DNA of 64,000 nt from the NCBI RefSeq assembly GCF_017744395.1, contig NZ_JAGIBI010000004.1:1-64000 (forward strand), given 5' to 3'. The notes below the pieces were generated by a model. The model worked only from the letters and a program-made list of their open reading frames with translations. It searched no databases and had not been told where the DNA came from. This document shows positions 37,839 through 46,574 of this stretch, piece by piece. The translations under genes were made by a program, and so were the position numbers. Positions within the stretch are counted from its first letter, which is position 1, and each line of letters starts with the position of its first letter. The stretch is from Herbaspirillum sp. (lineage in GTDB: Bacteria > Pseudomonadota > Gammaproteobacteria > Burkholderiales > Burkholderiaceae_D).

Positions 37839-38960
37839 ATGAAAAAACTTGCCTTGCTCGGCGGCCTCACGCCCGCCCAATTCCTGCGTGACTACTGGCA
37901 CAAGAAGCCGCTGCTGATCCGCCAGGCCATCCCCGGATTCCAGGCGCCGCTGGCGCGCGCCGAACTGTTCGACCTGGCCCGCCGCGACGACGTCGAATCG
38001 CGCCTGATCACGCACAACGCCACCGGCTGGGACATGCAGCACGGCCCCGTCTCAAGGCTGCCCGCGCTGAAGCAAAAGGCGTGGACGCTGCTGGTGCAGG
38101 GCGTGAACCTGCACCACCCGGATGCCGATGCGCTGCTGCGCCAGTTCCGCTTCATCCCCGACGCCCGCCTGGACGACCTGATGATCAGCTACGCCAGCGA
38201 CGGCGGTGGCGTCGGCCCGCATTTCGATTCCTACGACGTGTTCCTGCTGCAGGCGCATGGCCAGCGCCGCTGGCGCATCAGCGCGCAGGAAGACCTGTCG
38301 CTGGAAGAAGGCGTGCCGCTGAAGATATTGAGCAACTTCCAGCCGGAGGAAGAATTCGTGCTGGAACCGGGCGACATGCTCTACCTGCCGCCGCACTACG
38401 CGCATGACGGCACCGCCGTCGGCGAATGCATGACCTATTCCATCGGTTTCCGCGCGCCGGCCTACCAGGAACTGGGCGAGTCCTTCCTCGACTTCATGAT
38501 GGATACCATCGACCTGCCCGGCCGCTATGCCGACCCGGATCTCAAGCCCAGCGCCAATCCGGCGGAACTGCCGGTCGACATGGTCAGCCGCATCCGCGAC
38601 GAACTGAACAAGATCCGCTTCACCGACGACGACATCGCCATCTTCCTCGGCCAGCACCTGTCGGAACCCAAACCCAGCGTGTTCTTCGATCAGCCGGCCG
38701 AGCAATTGTCGTTTGCCCGCTTTTTCCAGGGCGCGAAAAAACGCGGGCTGGCCTTGCACCGGAAAACGCAAATGCTCTATCGCGGCTCGAACGTGTTCAT
38801 CAACGGCGAATCGTTCCAGGTCGGGCGCGCCGACAAAACCATCCTCGCCAAACTGGCGAACCATCGCCGCCTCGAAAAATCGGAATTCGAAGACGCCTCG
38901 GAAGACCTGCTCGAAGCCCTCCATCAATGGCATGAAAGCGGGTGGCTGGAATTTCTTTGA
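37839..38960 (+). CDS. roxA: Ribosomal protein uL16 arginine hydroxylase (JmjC/cupin)
   Basis: A 373-residue Fe(II)/2-oxoglutarate oxygenase of the RoxA/YcfD group, which hydroxylates an Arg of ribosomal protein L16. The JmjC domain has the metal His-x-Asp in GGVGPHFDSYDVFLLQ and the distal His in LPPHYAHDG. A winged-helix dimerisation/C-terminal domain follows. The start MKKLALLGGLTPAQFLRDYW is typical. No Shine-Dalgarno is seen, while a TATAAT ends 6 nt upstream. It is divergent from slyD. The length equals the family norm, so the gene is complete. Confidence 0.92.
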   Translation: MKKLALLGGLTPAQFLRDYWHKKPLLIRQAIPGFQAPLARAELFDLARRDDVESRLITHNATGWDMQHGPVSRLPALKQKAWTLLVQGVNLHHPDADALLRQFRFIPDARLDDLMISYASDGGGVGPHFDSYDVFLLQAHGQRRWRISAQEDLSLEEGVPLKILSNFQPEEEFVLEPGDMLYLPPHYAHDGTAVGECMTYSIGFRAPAYQELGESFLDFMMDTIDLPGRYADPDLKPSANPAELPVDMVSRIRDELNKIRFTDDDIAIFLGQHLSEPKPSVFFDQPAEQLSFARFFQGAKKRGLALHRKTQMLYRGSNVFINGESFQVGRADKTILAKLANHRRLEKSEFEDASEDLLEALHQWHESGWLEFL

Positions 38961-39286
38961 TCGACTTAGGAATCTCGCCAAAACGCATTGGGCGACTTAT
39001 CCGGCAACGGGCGGAGAACGGCCTGCACAAAGGCCTTCCAGCCGTATGGACTAAAATGTAAGAACTTACAAATTCTTACGAAAAAGAATGATTTCGGTGT
39101 GATTCCGGGAAAAAATAGCTATAATGACGGGCTGGAAAGTTTTCGTTGTCCAAGTAAGTTTCGGTAGGAAGAAAGCAGGAACCGAAACGGAACCGCAAGG
39201 TTCACAAGTGCGGCGAGAGCCTCCTCTAGAGCGATAATTACCGGTAATTATTCATCGCACAATTTTTAAATATTGAAGGAATATTC
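38961..39286. other. Intergenic region roxA to small lipoprotein
   Basis: 326 bp. The left part holds a perfect GTAAGAA (39058-39064) / TTCTTAC (39073-39079) repeat downstream of roxA; there is no T-run, so it is not an obvious terminator. A TATAAT at 39120-39125 begins a probable 155-nt leader for the lipoprotein gene. Confidence 0.6.
39120..39286 (+). promoter_or_regulatory. Promoter and highly structured 5' leader of the small lipoprotein
   Basis: After TATAAT (39120-39125) the leader holds three clean stems. TTTCGGT (39159-39165) pairs with ACCGAAA (39181-39187). GAACC-GCAA-GGTTC (39190-39203) has a GNRA tetraloop. A perfect 18-bp palindrome ATAATTACC/GGTAATTAT (39234-39251) is flanked by GCGAT and ATCGC. 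CCTCCT at 39221 resembles an anti-Shine-Dalgarno. It could be a cis-regulatory RNA or an sRNA-rich 5' region; no known Rfam class is recognised. Confidence 0.5.
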
Positions 39287-39535
39287 ATGAAAAAGACTCT
39301 GTTGATCGCTTCGTTGTTGGCTGTTGCCCTGGCTGCTTGCGGTAAGAAGGAAGAAGCTCCGGCACCTGCACCCGCTCCTGCTGCTGAAGCTCCGGCCGCT
39401 CCTGCTGCTGCTCCGGCCGCTGACGCTGCCAAGCCTGCTGACGCTGCTGCTCCGGCTGCTGACGCTGCCAAGCCGGCTGAAGCCGCTCCTGCTGCTGACG
39501 CCGCCAAGCCGGCTGAAGCCGCTCCGGCAAAATAA
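39287..39535 (+). CDS. Small Ala/Pro-rich lipoprotein
   Basis: An 82-residue protein: signal peptide MKKTLLIASLLAVALAAC with Cys18 as the acylated residue, then GKKEE and an almost pure Ala/Pro/Asp/Lys/Glu tail in which ADAAKPAEAAP is repeated. AAGGAA precedes the ATG. Such low-complexity lipoproteins are common in betaproteobacteria, and their function is not known; a periplasmic spacer or envelope-associated role is a guess. The opposite strand is also open, but only because of the repetitive codons. The gene has its own promoter, a long leader and a strong terminator, so it is probably well expressed. Confidence 0.8.
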   Translation: MKKTLLIASLLAVALAACGKKEEAPAPAPAPAAEAPAAPAAAPAADAAKPADAAAPAADAAKPAEAAPAADAAKPAEAAPAK

Positions 39536-39551
39536 TCATCAGATTATTTTC

Positions 39552-39582
39552 AAAAAACCGGTCTCACGACCGGTTTTTTTTT
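39552..39582 (+). terminator. Intrinsic terminator of the small lipoprotein gene
   Basis: AACCGGTC, loop TCAC, GACCGGTT followed by a run of T (39574-39582). A-rich sequence on the left makes it bidirectional in principle. Confidence 0.92.
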
Positions 39583-39877
39583 CGCCCGTAATTTGTGGCG
39601 CTTACATACCCGGCCCTTCGCAAGCTTCAATAGAATGCCCTTGGCGCTGTTTAGAGCGCCTACCCCACACCGCCCCATCACCCGCCCTGACAAATCCCTT
39701 ACAGGCCTCTCTGCGCGCGTTTAATCCACAGCGCTTTCACATCCCCATTCAATGCGGCCATGAACCTGCCGGTATCAAATCGCAACAAAATGTTTCCAGG
39801 ACGTTTTCGCAATGCTGACGACAAGCTGACCTGCTCGCCTTTTTCATATTTCGAGGGGAAGTTCTTGGGATAGGTTC
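39583..39877. other. Intergenic region before the MBL hydrolase stop
   Basis: Almost 300 bp with no supported gene. It contains a 6-bp stem GGCGCT (39643-39648) / AGCGCC (39655-39660) but no T-run, and no strong terminator for the minus-strand MBL gene. Confidence 0.5.
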
Positions 39878-40663
39878 TTACACCTCGAGCCAGCCGAATC
39901 CCTCGTCCTGGCAAGCGATATCGATGCCGCCGAAACTGCTGCCAAGGACGCTTTCCAGCGCCGCACGGGCCAGTTCGGGGGTATTGTTCTGGCGGCTCAG
40001 GTGGGCGCCGACCACGTGCCTGAGGCGACTCTTGTCGAGCAATCGCAGGATTTCGGCACTGGTCTCGTTGGCCAGGTGGCCGTACGCGCCGCCGATGCGG
40101 CGTTTGAGGAAAGCCGGATAGGGAGAATTCTCCAGCATGGCGCGATCGTGATTGCACTCGAGGAGCAGCGAATCGCAGGCGCCCAATGCCTGGATCATAT
40201 GCGAGGTCGATTGCCCGGCGTCGGTCAGTACGCCGAGGCGCCGGTCGCCATCGCCGGCGATGTACTGGATCGGCTCGCGCGCATCATGCGGCACGGTGTA
40301 GGGAGTCAGTTCAAGGTCGCCGACCGCGATCTTCTGGCCGTCGGCGCACAGTTGGATGTCGACGTCGGCGGCATGCTCGGCCACCGCCCGGTAGGTGCCG
40401 TAACTGAGCCAGACCGGGATGCGGTAGCGGCGCGCGAACTTGAAGACGCCGCTGACATGGTCGGAATGTTCGTGGGTCACGACGATGGCCGACACATCCG
40501 ACGGGTCGATGCCCAGGCGCAGCATGCGCCTTTCGGTCTCGCGCAAAGCAAAGCCGCAGTCCAGCATCACGGTCGTCCCCGCATTGGGACGATCTGAGCC
40601 GGCTGCGGCTGAAATCAGCAGCGCGTTGCCTTCGCTGCCGCTGCCGAGGCTCGCGAACTTCAC
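39878..40663 (-). CDS. MBL-fold metallohydrolase (YycJ-like)
   Basis: A 261-residue metallo-beta-lactamase-fold protein with the dinuclear metal motif THEHSDH, preceded by TTVMLDCGFALRETERRM and followed by LLLECNHDRAML and HLSRQNN. This resembles the YycJ/WalJ exonuclease-like group more than glyoxalase II. The start is a GTG at 40663 giving MKFASLGSGSEGNALLI, a typical start; further upstream the frame runs into bamC. It follows bamC after 35 bp, and dapA-bamC-MBL is a common betaproteobacterial order. Its biochemical role is not settled; DNA-end processing is possible by homology. Confidence 0.87.
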   Translation of the reverse strand: MKFASLGSGSEGNALLISAAAGSDRPNAGTTVMLDCGFALRETERRMLRLGIDPSDVSAIVVTHEHSDHVSGVFKFARRYRIPVWLSYGTYRAVAEHAADVDIQLCADGQKIAVGDLELTPYTVPHDAREPIQYIAGDGDRRLGVLTDAGQSTSHMIQALGACDSLLLECNHDRAMLENSPYPAFLKRRIGGAYGHLANETSAEILRLLDKSRLRHVVGAHLSRQNNTPELARAALESVLGSSFGGIDIACQDEGFGWLEV

Positions 40664-40698
40664 AGGCGGCCCCGGTTGCGCATTGCCATTACATCGAC

Positions 40699-41883
40699 TT
40701 ACTTCAACTGGTCGTTCAGCAGGCCGAGGATCTTGTCGGCGGTATCGGAGACCTCGGGCTTGCCTTCGCCGTTCTGGACCACGATGTTGCTGCTGTCGCC
40801 GCTGCCCTTGACCACGATGCGGTACTTGGCGGCCGTCTTTTCCTTGTCCTTGGAGCTGGAGAAGATGCGCGAGAAGAAGCCCTGCTCCTTCTTGTCCTTG
40901 GCGTCCTGGTTCTGGTCGACATAGCGCACGAAATAGGTGCCCTGGGTGCGGTCGCGGTCTTCCACGGTGAAGCCGACGCGGTCCAGCGCCAGGCCGACGC
41001 GGCGCCATGCGCGGTCGAAGCTTTCATCGACCTGCACGCTGGAGCCGGAGGCGCTCTTCAACAGCTTGGAGCGCGCCTGCAGCGACGGCGCATTGGCGAC
41101 AGCCGCCTTGGCCTTGGTTTCCTCGGCGCCCAGGCGCACCATCAGGCGTGCCAGGAATTCGGCTTCCAGGCCCGGATCGGACGGACGCGCGGTCCACACC
41201 GAAGTTTCCTTGGCCGAGCCGGTCAGCACTTCTTCGGCGCCGCGATGGCTGATGAAGATTTCGGTACTGCCGTTGGGGCCGCGCTCCAGGCGGGTGCGGA
41301 ACTTGTCGCGCTCGCCGGTGGAGTACAGCGAATCGAACACCTTGCCCAGCGTGTTGCGGATGAAGTCTTGCGGAATCTTGGCGCGGTTCTCGGCCCAGTC
41401 GGTTTCCATCACGCCGGTGTCGGGCGACTCGACATTGATCAGGAAACCGCTGTCCTGCCAGAAGTCCTTGATCTGCGGCCACAGCGCCTCAGGCGACTGC
41501 TGCACCACCAGCCAGCGCTGGGTGCCGTCGCGTTCGATGCGGATGTCCTTGCCGTTGGCTTGCGGCGCCACGGAGGCAACTTCGTTCGTCGGCTTGGTCT
41601 GCTGCTCCAGGTTGTAGCCGGAAGCAGTCGCCACGCCCTTGTTCGCCTCGGGGATCGCATAGCGGTTGTCGCGCTGCAATTGGGTCAGGTCGGGCGGGAT
41701 TTCCAGGCGCGGGCCGCGGGCCTTTTCCGCGCTCTTGTAATCGATACGGTCGCCTTCGAGCATGTTGCCGATGGACGAGCATCCTGCAAGTCCCGCGAGA
41801 GCCAGTGCGACGACGATGCTGCGTTGGGTAAGAGTGCTGTACGCGGTACGGACTACAGGACGAACGTTCTTGCGATTAGTCAT
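40699..41883 (-). CDS. bamC: Outer membrane assembly lipoprotein BamC
   Basis: A 394-residue lipoprotein of the BAM complex, which inserts beta-barrel proteins into the outer membrane. The lipobox ALAGLAGC puts the acylated Cys at residue 35. An unstructured N-terminal segment (DYKSAEKARGPRLEIPPDLT, known to contact BamD) is followed by two helix-grip domains, the first with RWLVVQQSPEALWPQIKDFW and the second with VDESFDRAWRRVGLALDRVG. It is the usual neighbour of dapA, which starts 67 bp upstream on the same strand. The length is a little more than in E. coli. Confidence 0.93.
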   Translation of the reverse strand: MTNRKNVRPVVRTAYSTLTQRSIVVALALAGLAGCSSIGNMLEGDRIDYKSAEKARGPRLEIPPDLTQLQRDNRYAIPEANKGVATASGYNLEQQTKPTNEVASVAPQANGKDIRIERDGTQRWLVVQQSPEALWPQIKDFWQDSGFLINVESPDTGVMETDWAENRAKIPQDFIRNTLGKVFDSLYSTGERDKFRTRLERGPNGSTEIFISHRGAEEVLTGSAKETSVWTARPSDPGLEAEFLARLMVRLGAEETKAKAAVANAPSLQARSKLLKSASGSSVQVDESFDRAWRRVGLALDRVGFTVEDRDRTQGTYFVRYVDQNQDAKDKKEQGFFSRIFSSSKDKEKTAAKYRIVVKGSGDSSNIVVQNGEGKPEVSDTADKILGLLNDQLK

Positions 41884-41950
41884 ATCGTTACTATTAAGCG
41901 GGATCGTTTTTCAGAAGACGGCCAGGAAATGGCAGAAACAGGCAAGTCCG

Positions 41951-42829
41951 TTATTTTAATACACCCGACTCGCGCAAAGCCGCGCGCACGGTATCGTGGA
42001 AGCCGGCGCCCAGCGGCGCCAGCGGCAGGCGCATGCCGGAGCCGATCAAGCCCATCTCCTGCATCGCCCACTTCAGCGGCACCGGATTGGGTTCGACAAA
42101 CAGCTTGTTATGCAGCGGCAGCAGCTTGTTGTTCAGTTCGACCGCGCGCGCGATGTTGCCGCCCATGGCGGCCACGCACAGTTCGTGCATGTCGCGCGGC
42201 GCGACGTTGGCGGTGACCGAGATGTTGCCGGCGCCGCCGTACAGCATCAGCGCGATCGCGGTGGCGTCGTCGCCGGAATAGACGGCGAACGATTTCGGCG
42301 CCAGGCGGATCAGGTCGGTGCCGCGGCCGATGTTGCCGGTGGCGTCCTTGACGCCGACGATGCCCTTGACCTGCGCCAGGCGCAGGATGGTCTCGTTGCT
42401 CATATCGGCCACGGTGCGGCCCGGCACGTTGTACAGGATCACCGGCAGGTCGACCGACTCGGCGATCTTCCTGAAGTGCAGGTACATGCCTTCCTGGGTC
42501 GGGCGGTTGTAATACGGCACGACCTGCAGCGAGGCATCGGCGCCGATCTTCTTGGCGAACTCGGTCAGCTCGATCGCTTCGGAGGTCGAGTTGCCGCCGG
42601 TGCCGGCGATGATGGGAATGCGTTTGGCGGTGTGTTCCACCGCGACCTTGATCAGTTCGCAGTGTTCTTCCATCGAGACGGTGGGCGACTCGCCGGTGGT
42701 GCCGACGATGACGATGCTGTCGGTTCCCTCGGCGATGTGCCAGTCGATCAGTTTGCGCAGGCCGTCGAAATCGAGGCTGCCGTCCGGATGCATGGGAGTG
42801 ACGATTGCAACAATGCTACCCTTGATCAT
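41951..42829 (-). CDS. dapA: 4-Hydroxy-tetrahydrodipicolinate synthase
   Basis: A 292-residue class I aldolase for lysine and peptidoglycan precursor synthesis, condensing pyruvate with aspartate semialdehyde. It has the motifs [27 protein letters not shown] with the catalytic Tyr, YNVPGRT, and the Schiff-base Lys in [13 protein letters not shown]. The start [20 protein letters not shown] is standard. It lies downstream of trpS (127-bp gap with a terminator) and upstream of bamC. No feature suggests a paralogous NAL-type enzyme. Confidence 0.96.
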   Translation of the reverse strand: MIKGSIVAIVTPMHPDGSLDFDGLRKLIDWHIAEGTDSIVIVGTTGESPTVSMEEHCELIKVAVEHTAKRIPIIAGTGGNSTSEAIELTEFAKKIGADASLQVVPYYNRPTQEGMYLHFRKIAESVDLPVILYNVPGRTVADMSNETILRLAQVKGIVGVKDATGNIGRGTDLIRLAPKSFAVYSGDDATAIALMLYGGAGNISVTANVAPRDMHELCVAAMGGNIARAVELNNKLLPLHNKLFVEPNPVPLKWAMQEMGLIGSGMRLPLAPLGAGFHDTVRAALRESGVLK

Positions 42830-42930
42830 GATGTGCGTACTTTTGAAGTATGGTCAGAAATAAAAGACCGATTGTAGCGGATAGCGGCCGGAATCGGTCA
42901 ATTCGCGGGCCGATAGATGCAAGCGGACGT

Positions 42931-42956
42931 AAAAAAACGGGCGGCCCCCTGCCGCC
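42931..42956 (-). terminator. Intrinsic terminator of trpS
   Basis: On the minus strand GGCGGC, 5-nt loop, GCCGCC is followed by CGTTTTTTT. It begins at the trpS stop codon and separates trpS from dapA. Confidence 0.8.
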
Positions 42957-44156
42957 TCAATATCCGAGCCCCATCGCCTCGCGCACGTCGCGCATGGTGT
43001 CCTGCGCCAGCTTGCGCGCCTTCTCGCAGCCGTCGGCGACGATCGCGCGCACCAGCGACGGGTCGTCCAGGTAAGGCTGGGCCCGTTCCAGCATCGGTTG
43101 CTGTTCTTGCAAGATGGCGTCGATCACCGGCTGCTTGCATTCCAGGCAACCGATCCCGGCCGAACGGCAGCCCTTGGCCGCCCATTCCTGCACCTCGGGC
43201 GCGGAATACACCAGGTGGAATTGCCAGACCGGGCATTTCTCCGGGTCGCCGGGGTCGCTGCGGCGCACCCGCTGCGGGTCGGTCGGCATGGTCTTGACCT
43301 TCTTGGTGACCGATTCCTTGTCTTCGCGCAATGCGATGGCGTTGCCGTAGCTCTTGGACATCTTGGCGCCGTCCAGCCCCGGCAGGCGCGACGCTTCCGT
43401 CAGCAGCGCCTGCGGTTCGGTCAGGATCAGCTTGCGGCTGCCTTCCAGGTAGCCGAACAGGCGCTCGCGGTCGATCATCGACAGGTTCTGGGCGTCGTCC
43501 AGCATGGCCTTGGCCTGCTCCAGCGCTTCTTCGTCGCCCTTCTCCTGGAATTGCGTGCGCAGCTCCAGGTACAGCTTGGCGCGCTTGCTGCCCAGCTTCT
43601 TGGCGGCGGCCAGCGCCTTCTCCTCGAAGCCCTTTTCCTTGCCGTACAGGTGATTAAAGCGGCGCGCGATCTCGCGCATGATCTCGATATGCGGCACCTG
43701 GTCTTCGCCCACCGGCACCTGGCTGGCGCGGTAGATCAGCACGTCGGCCGCCTGCAGCAGCGGATAACCGAGGAAGCCGTAGGTCGCCAGGTCGCGGTCG
43801 GACAGCTTTTCCTGCTGGTCCTTGTAGGTCGGCACGCGCTCCAGCCAGCCCAGCGGCGTGGCCATCGACAGCAGCAGGTGCAGCTCGGCATGCTCGGGCA
43901 CGCGCGACTGGATGAACAGGGTCGACTGCGACGGGTCGACGCCGGCCGCCAGCCAGTCGATCACCATTTCCCAGGTGCTGGTCTCGATGACGGAGGGATC
44001 GTCGTAATGGGTGGTCAGCGCATGCCAGTCGGCAACGAAGAACAGGCAGGGCAATTCGGATTGCAAGCGCACCCAGTTCTTCAGGGCGCCGTGGTAGTGG
44101 CCCAGGTGCAGCGCGCCCGTGGGGCGCATGCCGGAGACGACTCGGTCAGGATACAT
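42957..44156 (-). CDS. trpS: Tryptophanyl-tRNA synthetase
   Basis: A 399-residue class I synthetase. The HIGH-type motif is in GALHLGHYHGAL, and the KMSKS motif is AKMSKSYGN. SGMRPTGALHLG at the N-terminus and LLQAADVLIYRASQVPVGED are family hallmarks. It is longer than the E. coli enzyme by some 65 residues because of an insertion between the Rossmann halves (about 175-245); this long form is seen in other betaproteobacteria. It starts 30 bp after the M50 protease gene and probably belongs to the yciO-protease-trpS run. Confidence 0.97.
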   Translation of the reverse strand: MYPDRVVSGMRPTGALHLGHYHGALKNWVRLQSELPCLFFVADWHALTTHYDDPSVIETSTWEMVIDWLAAGVDPSQSTLFIQSRVPEHAELHLLLSMATPLGWLERVPTYKDQQEKLSDRDLATYGFLGYPLLQAADVLIYRASQVPVGEDQVPHIEIMREIARRFNHLYGKEKGFEEKALAAAKKLGSKRAKLYLELRTQFQEKGDEEALEQAKAMLDDAQNLSMIDRERLFGYLEGSRKLILTEPQALLTEASRLPGLDGAKMSKSYGNAIALREDKESVTKKVKTMPTDPQRVRRSDPGDPEKCPVWQFHLVYSAPEVQEWAAKGCRSAGIGCLECKQPVIDAILQEQQPMLERAQPYLDDPSLVRAIVADGCEKARKLAQDTMRDVREAMGLGY

Positions 44157-44186
44157 GGCGGTAGCTGTGTTTTTGACGGTAGCTGT

Positions 44187-44849
44187 TTACTGGAACAGGA
44201 AAGCGATCGGATACGTAATCAGTTGCAGCAACAGGCTTGCGGCGTACATGACCGGCGCCATCCACCAAGTGTAGATCACCTTGAGGAGCACCAGCGCCAT
44301 CACGATGAAAAAGCCGTAGGGCTCGATCTGCGCGAATTTATACGCATATTTGTTCGGCAACAAGCTGGTGAGGATGCGCCCGCCGTCCAGCGGCGGGATC
44401 GGGAACAGGTTGAAGGCGAACATGACCAAATTGGTCAATACCCCGGCCTTGGCCATGAGCATGAAGAATTCTTCCTGCACGCCGCCCAGCGCCAATCCAT
44501 AGATCACCAGCGTCCACAGCAGCGCCATCAGGAAATTGGCCGCCGGCCCGGCCAGCGACACCCAGGCCATGTCGCGCTTGGGGCGACGCAAATGGCCGAA
44601 GTTGATCGGCACCGGCTTGGCGTAACCGAACAGGAACGCGCCGCTGGTGGCGAAATACAGCAATACCGGAATCAGGATGGTGCCGAAGAGATCGATGTGC
44701 TTGATCGGATTGAGGCTCATTCGCCCCATCGAATACGCCGTGTTGTCACCGAAAAACTTTGCCGCATAGGCATGCGCTGCCTCGTGCAGTGTGATGGCGA
44801 ACAAAACGGGAAGCGCATACACCGCGACAGTCTGGATGAGATCGTTCAT
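44187..44849 (-). CDS. Site-2 protease family (M50) membrane metalloprotease
   Basis: A 220-residue protein with about five TM helices. The zinc motif HEAAH is in the first helix (LHEAAHAYAAKFFGD). A second metal-binding segment NLFPIPPLDGGRI carries the conserved Asp in a helix from about residue 140. This short form without PDZ domains is the bacterial SpoIVFB/YwhC-like group. No partner substrate can be named. It lies between yciO (59-bp gap) and trpS (30-bp gap) on the minus strand, an arrangement common in betaproteobacteria. Confidence 0.9.
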   Translation of the reverse strand: MNDLIQTVAVYALPVLFAITLHEAAHAYAAKFFGDNTAYSMGRMSLNPIKHIDLFGTILIPVLLYFATSGAFLFGYAKPVPINFGHLRRPKRDMAWVSLAGPAANFLMALLWTLVIYGLALGGVQEEFFMLMAKAGVLTNLVMFAFNLFPIPPLDGGRILTSLLPNKYAYKFAQIEPYGFFIVMALVLLKVIYTWWMAPVMYAASLLLQLITYPIAFLFQ

Positions 44850-44908
44850 GGGCGGGGATTTTATCAGAGCGGCAAGAGCCGCTCCGGGAAATGCCGAAAC
44901 TCAGGCGA

Positions 44909-45544
44909 TCAGGCGGCCGCCAGGCCGAAAATGCCGGCGTCGCCCCGGCCCTGGCGCACCAGCACCACTTCATCGTCGTCGGTCAGGTCGATCACGGTGG
45001 TGGGCTCCAGGCTGCAGGCGCCGCTGTCGATCACCAGGTCGATCTGCTTTTCCAGGCGGGCGCGGATGTCGTCGGCGTTGGTCAGCGGCAATTCGTCGTC
45101 CGGCAGGTTCAGGGTGGTGCCCAGGAGCGGCTGGCCCAGTTCTTCCAGCAGCATGTGGGCGATGCGGTTCTCCGGCACGCGCAGGCCGATGGTCTTGCGC
45201 GAGGGATGCGACAGGCGGCGCGGCACTTCCTTGGTGGCTTCCAGGATGAAGGTGTAGGCGCCCGGCGTGGCGGCCTTGAGCAGGCGGTACTGGCGGTTGT
45301 CGACCTTGGCGTACAGGGCGATCTCGGACAGGTCGCGGCACAGCAGCGTCAGGTGGTGCTTGTCGTCCACGCCGCGGATGCGGCGCACGCGCTCGACCGC
45401 GTCCTTGTTGTCCAACTGGCAAACCAGCGCGTAGCAGGAATCGGTCGGCAAGGCGACCAGCCCGCCCTTGTTGATGATCTGCGCCGCCTGCTTGATCAGG
45501 CGCAGTTGCGGATTGTCGGGGTGGATTTCAAAAAACTGGCTCAT
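44909..45544 (-). CDS. yciO: YciO-type Sua5/TsaC-domain protein
   Basis: A 211-residue YrdC-fold protein. Its N-terminal IKQAAQIINKGGLVALPTDS and later YTFILEATKEVPRRLSHPSR and TVIDLTDDDEVVLVRQGRGD match the YciO subfamily. The usual KxR-x-K nucleotide motif of TsaC is replaced by RRIRGVDDKHHLTLLC, as in YciO, so it is probably not the essential threonylcarbamoyl-AMP synthase itself; its role is not firmly known. It heads the yciO-protease-trpS run and is separated from htpX by a terminator. Confidence 0.85.
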   Translation of the reverse strand: MSQFFEIHPDNPQLRLIKQAAQIINKGGLVALPTDSCYALVCQLDNKDAVERVRRIRGVDDKHHLTLLCRDLSEIALYAKVDNRQYRLLKAATPGAYTFILEATKEVPRRLSHPSRKTIGLRVPENRIAHMLLEELGQPLLGTTLNLPDDELPLTNADDIRARLEKQIDLVIDSGACSLEPTTVIDLTDDDEVVLVRQGRGDAGIFGLAAA

Positions 45545-45593
45545 GACATCGTTTCCAAATCTACGGATCTACAAGTTACAGGCTGCAAATGCA

Positions 45594-45619
45594 AAACGGC
45601 GGTGTCGCCACCGCCGTTT
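45594..45619. terminator. Intrinsic terminator after htpX
   Basis: AAACGGCGGTG, loop TCGC, CACCGCCGTTT; on the minus strand it is followed by TGCATTT. It lies between the htpX stop and the yciO start and should isolate htpX. Confidence 0.82.
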
Positions 45620-45636
45620 GTTTCAAAACACTAATT

Positions 45637-46512
45637 TCAGTGCTGGCCGCGCAGGGCCGCGATACGCTGCTCCAGCGGCGGGTGGGTCGAAAACAGCTCC
45701 ATGATACCCGGCTTGTCGCTGATGCCCATGGCCGCCATCGATTGAGGCAAGCCGTCGGGGGTAAAACCGCCCAGACGGGCCAGCGCCTTGATCATCGGCT
45801 GCGGGTTGCCCAACAGGCGCGCCGAACCGGCGTCGGCGCGGAATTCGCGCTGGCGCGAGAACCAGGCCACGATGATCGAGGCGCCGATGCCGAACACGAT
45901 CTGACACACCATCACGGTCACCATGTAGCCGATGCCGGGGCCGGAATCGTCGTTATTGCGGCGCAGGGCCGAATCGACAAAATAGCCGACCACGCGCGAG
46001 AGGAACACGACGAAGGTGTTCACCACGCCCTGGATCAGCGTCATGGTCACCATGTCGCCGTTGGCGATGTGGGCGACTTCGTGGCCCAGCACCGCTTCCA
46101 CCTCGTCCTGGGTCATGCCTTGCAGCAGCCCGGTGGATACCGCCACCAGGGCCGAATCGCGGAAGGCGCCGGTGGCGAAGGCGTTCGGTTCGCCCTCGTA
46201 CACCGCCACTTCCGGCATGCCGATGCCGGCGCGCTGGGCCAGCTTGCCGACGGTTTGCACCAGCCAGGCCTCGGTGCCGTTGGCCGGCGTTTCGATCACG
46301 CGCGCGCCGGTCGACCACTTGGCCATGGTCTTGCTCATCAACAGGGAAATGATCGACCCGGTGAAGCCGACCACCAGCGAAAACACCAGCAGCATCGGCA
46401 GGTTCAGGCCGGCCTGCGTCAGGAAGCGGTCGACGCCCAGCAACGACAAGATGACGCTCATCACAACCAGCACGGCAATGTTGGTCGCAATAAACAACAA
46501 GATTCGTTTCAT
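45637..46512 (-). CDS. htpX: Heat-shock membrane protease HtpX
   Basis: A 291-residue zinc M48 protease for membrane-protein quality control. Two N-terminal TM helices ([40 protein letters not shown]) precede the domain with HEVAH in [17 protein letters not shown] and the later Glu ligand in [16 protein letters not shown]. Two further TM helices lie between. AGGAG lies 12 nt before the ATG. A heat-shock-like promoter is found upstream, and a terminator follows, so it seems to be a single-gene unit placed between rnm and yciO. Confidence 0.95.
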   Translation of the reverse strand: MKRILLFIATNIAVLVVMSVILSLLGVDRFLTQAGLNLPMLLVFSLVVGFTGSIISLLMSKTMAKWSTGARVIETPANGTEAWLVQTVGKLAQRAGIGMPEVAVYEGEPNAFATGAFRDSALVAVSTGLLQGMTQDEVEAVLGHEVAHIANGDMVTMTLIQGVVNTFVVFLSRVVGYFVDSALRRNNDDSGPGIGYMVTVMVCQIVFGIGASIIVAWFSRQREFRADAGSARLLGNPQPMIKALARLGGFTPDGLPQSMAAMGISDKPGIMELFSTHPPLEQRIAALRGQH

Positions 46513-46543
46513 CTGGAAAACTCCTATCGGGAAAGTGGGTATT

Positions 46544-46571
46544 AGATAGGATTTTCTATCTGGAATTCAAG
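46544..46571 (-). promoter_or_regulatory. Candidate sigma-32 promoter of htpX
   Basis: On the minus strand CTTGAA (46571-46566) is followed after 14 bp by TCCTATCT (46551-46544), matching the heat-shock pattern CTTGAA-N13-17-CCCCATnT at the -35 fully and at most of the -10. The -10 region lies in a short inverted repeat AGATAG/CTATCT. It ends 31 bp before the htpX start. Confidence 0.5.
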
Positions 46572-46574
46572 AGC

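Noticed and set aside
39238-39507. Minus-strand 89-codon Ala/Gly-rich frame opposite the small lipoprotein
   Set aside because: Produced by the repetitive GCT/GCC codons; the plus strand has a signal peptide, lipobox, Shine-Dalgarno and terminator.
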